The notes beneath the pieces were generated by a model, which worked only from the letters and a program-made list of their open reading frames with translations, had not been told where the DNA came from and did not search any database. The position numbers and the translations under genes are program-made. From NCBI RefSeq assembly GCF_025628985.1, contig NZ_JAOTEM010000001.1, positions 186,001 to 250,000 of the forward strand: DNA of 64,000 bases, read 5' to 3'. This document shows, one piece after another, positions 59,682 through 64,000 of the stretch (position 1 is its first letter; each line of letters opens with the position of its first letter). Source of the stretch: Chryseobacterium edaphi. GTDB taxonomy: Bacteria; Bacteroidota; Bacteroidia; Flavobacteriales; Weeksellaceae.

Positions 59682-59694
59682 TAAAATACACATT

Positions 59695-61299
59695 ATGATA
59701 CAAAATATATACACTCCGAAATTGTATGAGAAGAAGTTTTTAAAAACAGCTTCTCTCAACAGACTATTTTTAATGCTTTTCTTATTCATTGGAAGCACAT
59801 TGAGCGCCGCTGATATTTATCTTACTAATGGGAATCAGGGAAACGGAAGTGGAAGCAGCTTTGCCAACGGTAAAGATGCAACAACTTATCTTAATGCTCT
59901 CCTTACAACTCCAGCTGCTGCCGGAACACACATCTATATCACAGGTGGAGTTAATTATAATATTCCCGTAAATTATTCTGGGATATTATTAAATAATGAT
60001 GATATTCTGATCAAAGGTGGTTATAATCCTTCTACACCATACAATTATGATCCTACTACTTACATTACAACTTTTTCGGGATATACTGGAGTTAACGGAA
60101 CTGCCTATGCAATGTTTACTTCCAATACCTCAACTGCTAAAAATGTAACAGTTCAGGGGCTTAAATTAGTGAATGGTTATGCAAATAATGTAGTTTTTGG
60201 AGCAATAACATTTACTCTAGTAGGTAAGTTTACTTTTAAGGACATTACGATTACTAACCAAACAACAAGTCAGTCTCTTTTCTATTTACAGCGTTTTGAT
60301 AATAGCTCAGGAAACAGCAGTCTTACATTAGATAATTGCTACTTTGCAGATAACAGTTCGACTACTTCCGGAGGTGCGGTTATTAATGATTATAATCACA
60401 GTGGTAGCGGTCAGATTCCTGTTACAATTAACAATTCCAGATTTGTAAGAAACACATCTTCAGCAGGACAAACAGGAGGTGCGATTGATGTTTCTTCTAA
60501 TAGCAAATATGTTGTTACTTACAGTACTTTCTGTGAAAACAATAGTCTTGGATATGGCGGAGCTATAAATATGAACAATGCCTCAGCCACCATACAAATT
60601 ACAGGAGACACTTTTACAAATAACTATACTAGAGTTTCATCAAGTTATGGAGGCGCAATTATGTTTACTCGACATAGTACGGCAACAATCACAGATACAG
60701 GTTTTTATGGTAATTATTTAGCTGCAGGAATTCAGTCAAATGGAGGAGCGATTGGCCATGGTTCATCAAACAGCGGTTCAGTAACAATTAGTAATTCTGT
60801 TTTTTATAATAACCGTGCAAATGCTGATGGCTTATCATTTGGCGGTGCTATTTCCACAAATCTTAATAATGGAGGGAACAACGGCGCTGTCTACAGCATT
60901 AGCAACAGTAAGTTTATCAGTAATAAAGCTGGCAGCTCATATAGAGGTGGTGCCATAGTTTATTCTAATGGAAGCAGTACTCAGTTAATATTAAATAATA
61001 ATATTTTTTACGATAATACGGCCAATGGTTCTACTACTATTAATGGTGCAGATATAACCGCTTACAATGGTTTGTCGGGAAGTGGTAAAATTACAGGATC
61101 GGGAAATACTGTTCAAAATGCTTCAGGAAGCTATCTTTCATACCCGAATGATAATAGTGCTTTACCTTTTTCTGCTTGGACAGGTACAATTTATAATAAT
61201 AATACTACCGGAAATAATGGTGGTATTACGGGTGCTCCTTCAGGAGGTTGTCCTTCAAGAATATGTAATGTCGGAACTATGACGCCAATCTTCAATTAA
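59695..61299 (+). CDS. Secreted beta-helix protein with Pmp-like repeats, copy 2
   Basis: 534 residues from the ATG at 59695, 13 bp after copy 1; the longer open frame overlaps copy 1's end and is unlikely. Signal about 1-35 (SLNRLFLMLFLFIGSTLSA), mature start DIYLTNGNQG. Repeats follow such as GGAVINDYNHSGSG, GGAIDVSSNSKYVVTYSTFCENN, GGAINMNNASATIQITGDTFTNN. It ends CPSRICNVGTMTPIFN, matching copy 1 (CPxxICNxGTxxPIFN). This shared tail may be a sorting or assembly signal. Confidence 0.85.
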   Translation: MIQNIYTPKLYEKKFLKTASLNRLFLMLFLFIGSTLSAADIYLTNGNQGNGSGSSFANGKDATTYLNALLTTPAAAGTHIYITGGVNYNIPVNYSGILLNNDDILIKGGYNPSTPYNYDPTTYITTFSGYTGVNGTAYAMFTSNTSTAKNVTVQGLKLVNGYANNVVFGAITFTLVGKFTFKDITITNQTTSQSLFYLQRFDNSSGNSSLTLDNCYFADNSSTTSGGAVINDYNHSGSGQIPVTINNSRFVRNTSSAGQTGGAIDVSSNSKYVVTYSTFCENNSLGYGGAINMNNASATIQITGDTFTNNYTRVSSSYGGAIMFTRHSTATITDTGFYGNYLAAGIQSNGGAIGHGSSNSGSVTISNSVFYNNRANADGLSFGGAISTNLNNGGNNGAVYSISNSKFISNKAGSSYRGGAIVYSNGSSTQLILNNNIFYDNTANGSTTINGADITAYNGLSGSGKITGSGNTVQNASGSYLSYPNDNSALPFSAWTGTIYNNNTTGNNGGITGAPSGGCPSRICNVGTMTPIFN

Positions 61300-61310
61300 A
61301 AACACAGATT

Positions 61311-64000
61311 ATGATACGTAATATAAAAATTACCAAAACAAAAAACCAATCCTTTGGATTGCTCAAAACAATTTTGACTTTTTGTTTGTTGTTGGTTTTA
61401 GTTCAAATCAATGCCCAGACAAAATATTTTGTTACCCAAAACGGGAACAATGCCAATAACGGACTAACATGGGAAACTGCAAAAGGTCCTTCTTTTATTA
61501 ATGATCTTTACACTATCTACGGAGTGGCAGGAGTTCCTGCCAATACCAAAATATATGTGATGGGAAGTGCTACTACCTATAACTACAGCCAGGCTGTTGG
61601 TTTTTTAACCAATGGAACTGGTTTTGAGATCAATGGTGGCTATGCTCCTTCCTCTACGGGAACAGATATTTCCAAGTACAATCCTAAATTGTATCCTACA
61701 ACGATCTATCTTACGGGAGCAAGTTCCGGAATGCTGAGTCCACTTAATAATAATGAGACAGCAGCTTTTAAAGGAATCCGTTTTCGTGGTAATAATGCTG
61801 TAATCTTTAGTCCTATGGTGTATCGCGGTACAATAGGTTCGTCGGCTATGAGTTTAAGTTTCACCGATTGTGAATTTTTTGCATTTGGTGACACTGTTTC
61901 CGGATCAGGAGCACAGCCAATATGGACTCAGGACATGGGTATGTACTCTTTTGAAAACTGCTATTTCCATGACAATGGTGCTGCAAATGATGGTGCTGCC
62001 TTTAGCATTGTGGCTCAGGCAAATACAGTACTAAAAGTTAATAATTGTGTATTTACGAATAATGTCAGTAGCTCCGGTCAGCAAGGTGGCGGTGGTGCCA
62101 TTGCAACTGGTGCCCGTACAAATACAATTACAAATTCCTCTTTTTGTGAAAATAAAATGACAACAGGTGCAGGGGGTGCTATTGGTACAGGTGCAAATGC
62201 TGGAGGTGCGGGTGCTGTAGATCTTACCATTTCGGGATGTACTTTTAATGATAACAGAGCTGCCGGATATTTTGGTGGTGCTATCAATTTAAATGGTGGC
62301 ATAGGAAGTACACTTAGCATCAGTGATAGTAAATTTTATAACAACAAAGAAACAAGCTGTTGTTGGGGTGGTGGTGCTATTGCTTTTAATAAAGGTACTA
62401 CAACTACTACACTTATTACACGTTGTGACTTTTATGGAAATTCTGCTGCGCCGACTACTTCTCCAACCAGTGCTTCTGGTGAAGGGGGTGGCGCTATTCT
62501 TATTCGTAATAATACAGCTGCAGGTAATGTCACTATTTCTTATTGTGTTTTTGATAATAATAGTGTCCCTGCTAATAGTTATGGTGGAGCGATATATTAT
62601 AGCAACAGTTTTAGTGGTGGTAATATAGCTATTGACAATTGTACTTTTGTAAATAATAAAATAGGAACTTCGTCTGTAGCCGCAGGAAGTGATGTAGGAT
62701 TATACACAGGACAGCTAAATACTTACGGTCAGTATACTATTACAAACAGTAAAATGCAATTATCAAGTGATGCTGCTTATGTCCCTTATGTACTAAATAC
62801 GGTTGACCGATATATAATGGATGCAACGAATAGTTACAATAATGCTTCCGGTAGTCTAACGACTACATCTTTCACTTGCCCTAACAGTATTAATACTATT
62901 TGTTTGGCATCAGATGATTCTAACCCTGTACTGACAGCAACTACACTAACCAATGTGTGTCCTTCGGCAACTGCCAATCTTACATCTATTACGGCAACCA
63001 ACCAAAACAGTGATGTGACATTAACGTGGCATACTGGTTCTACACCAACCAACGCCAATAAAATTGCCAATCCTTCTGCAATTAATCAGACAGGGATTTA
63101 TTACGCAGCATTTTACGATGCAGTTGGAGGATGCTACAGCGCAGGAACAACTCCAGTAACGGTAAGTATCAGTAAATGTACTACAGTAACAAATATCTGT
63201 CCTGCTACAACGGTTAACCTTACAACTTTAGTTGCGGCATCTTCAAATCCAAATATTGAAGTGACATGGCATACGGGAACTCCTGCAACAGATGCAAACA
63301 AGGTGGCAAACCCTGCTGCAGTAGGTGCCGGAACTTACTATGCATCTTTCCATGATATTGCAGGTGGATGTTATAGTATCACAACAGGAGCCGTAACGGT
63401 AGTGATCAATGTTTGTCCTACTTGTGCAGCATCAGACGATCCAAATCCTGTTTTGACGGCAACAACATTAACTAATGTATGCCCATCTGCAACCGCAAAT
63501 CTTACATCTATAACGGCAACCAACCAAAACAGTGATGTTACCTTAACATGGCATACAGGCTCGGTTCCTACAGATGCTAATAAAATTGCTAATCCTGCTG
63601 CAATCAATCAGGGAGGAACCTATTATGCAGCATTTTATGATTCGGTTTTTGGATGTTATAGTTTGGGATCAACTCCTGTAACAGTAACCATTAGTAAATG
63701 TACGACGGTAACGAATACCTGTCCATCAACAACGGTTAACCTTACAACTTTAGTGGCAGCTTCTTCAGACCCTAATATTGAGATCACATGGCATACAGGA
63801 ACTCCTGCAACAGATGCCAACAAAGTGGCAAATCCTTCTGCCGTTTCTGTAAGTGGTACTTATTATGCATCTTTTCACGATATCGCAGGTGGATGTTATA
63901 GTCCTACAACAGGTGCAATAACAGTGGTTATTACCGATTGTGTTACCCCATTCCCATGTGACAACAGCGCATATTTAACGAAAGGAATGAATGCCAATGT
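61311..64000 (+). CDS. Large secreted beta-helix and Ig-like repeat protein, copy 3 (3' end outside window)
   Basis: My translation from the ATG at 61311, 11 bp after copy 2, stays open for 896 codons to the window edge. Signal about 1-38 (LTFCLLLVLVQINAQ), then beta-helix repeats as in copies 1 and 2 (GGGAIATGARTNTITNSSFCENK, GGAIGTGAN, GGAIYYSNS). After residue about 530 the protein changes to Ig-like modules with the pattern C-P-x-x-T-x-N-L-T ... WHTG ... YYA-x-F-x-D ... GGCYS, four in view. A T9SS C-terminal domain would be expected beyond base 64000. Partial. Confidence 0.85.
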   Translation, partial: MIRNIKITKTKNQSFGLLKTILTFCLLLVLVQINAQTKYFVTQNGNNANNGLTWETAKGPSFINDLYTIYGVAGVPANTKIYVMGSATTYNYSQAVGFLTNGTGFEINGGYAPSSTGTDISKYNPKLYPTTIYLTGASSGMLSPLNNNETAAFKGIRFRGNNAVIFSPMVYRGTIGSSAMSLSFTDCEFFAFGDTVSGSGAQPIWTQDMGMYSFENCYFHDNGAANDGAAFSIVAQANTVLKVNNCVFTNNVSSSGQQGGGGAIATGARTNTITNSSFCENKMTTGAGGAIGTGANAGGAGAVDLTISGCTFNDNRAAGYFGGAINLNGGIGSTLSISDSKFYNNKETSCCWGGGAIAFNKGTTTTTLITRCDFYGNSAAPTTSPTSASGEGGGAILIRNNTAAGNVTISYCVFDNNSVPANSYGGAIYYSNSFSGGNIAIDNCTFVNNKIGTSSVAAGSDVGLYTGQLNTYGQYTITNSKMQLSSDAAYVPYVLNTVDRYIMDATNSYNNASGSLTTTSFTCPNSINTICLASDDSNPVLTATTLTNVCPSATANLTSITATNQNSDVTLTWHTGSTPTNANKIANPSAINQTGIYYAAFYDAVGGCYSAGTTPVTVSISKCTTVTNICPATTVNLTTLVAASSNPNIEVTWHTGTPATDANKVANPAAVGAGTYYASFHDIAGGCYSITTGAVTVVINVCPTCAASDDPNPVLTATTLTNVCPSATANLTSITATNQNSDVTLTWHTGSVPTDANKIANPAAINQGGTYYAAFYDSVFGCYSLGSTPVTVTISKCTTVTNTCPSTTVNLTTLVAASSDPNIEITWHTGTPATDANKVANPSAVSVSGTYYASFHDIAGGCYSPTTGAITVVITDCVTPFPCDNSAYLTKGMNAN
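62908..63951 (+). repeat. Tandem 522-bp repeat encoding paired Ig-like modules
   Basis: Unit 1 starts at 62908 and unit 2 at 63430 (522-bp period, 174 codons), each made of an A module (CPSATANLTSITATNQNSD...) and a B module (CPxTTVNLTTLVAASSxPN...). The two units are nearly the same in protein and similar in DNA, pointing to recent in-frame duplication. Confidence 0.85.

Overview
The window reads as a chromosomal segment of an AT-rich member of the Bacteroidota, class Flavobacteriia, most likely Chryseobacterium or a close relative (Weeksellaceae). The genus is inferred from gene content, not from a marker gene. Supporting signs are TAnnTTTG (-7) promoter elements before many genes with no Shine-Dalgarno pattern, gliding lipoprotein GldD, a type IX secretion (T9SS) sorting domain, Bacteroidota-type T6SS sheath proteins, a GLPGLI-family protein and many SxxC lipoproteins. 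I saw no rRNA, tRNA or CRISPR array.

Layout. 1-12 kb: mostly housekeeping and single genes (aspartyl protease, esterase, tyrS, ECF sigma factor, lipA, AraC regulator with divergent MFS exporter, FAD oxidoreductase). An IS150-group IS3 element sits inside a rho-independent terminator between a lipoprotein gene and tyrS. 12-20 kb: a two-sided locus. vWA, DUF4139 and vWA genes run leftward; a TPR-containing LytS-type histidine kinase, an exported protein and a LytTR response regulator run rightward. Two matching tandem direct repeats (9 bp, 12-bp spacer) sit 61-63 bp upstream of two of the leftward genes and are candidate LytTR operators. 20-35 kb: lipocalin, CinA, two tandem M13 peptidases, a stand-alone tssB-tssC pair, mutY, gldD, a PfkB kinase, a SurA-like isomerase and a nitronate monooxygenase. 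35-39 kb: a T9SS-type leucine-rich protein followed by a very small protein with a C-terminal membrane sorting signal.

39-41 kb holds the most unusual small locus: a divergent XRE regulator with a repeated operator-like sequence, a double-glycine-leader, cysteine-containing peptide gene broken by one extra A in an A8 run, a hairpin, and a GLPGLI-family gene. 41-45 kb is ordinary (HD hydrolase, rhodanese, queG, DUF2459, L,D-transpeptidase).

45-64 kb is accessory surface biology. It starts with an overlapping pair of transposase-like HTH genes. A large DUF11/thrombospondin-type-3 adhesin and a small partner follow, bounded by three copies of a CTTCAACCGAG inverted repeat. Next come four membrane-anchored TPR proteins with a LuxR-like C-terminal HTH, three of them in tandem with nearly identical C-termini. 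Last are three consecutive Pmp-like beta-helix surface proteins, the final one running off the window with tandem Ig-like modules.

Dispersed repeats are notable: four copies of a 65-82 bp palindromic element, a cluster of three GCTCCGTAGGAGC hairpins, and a nested inverted repeat after the LytTR gene.
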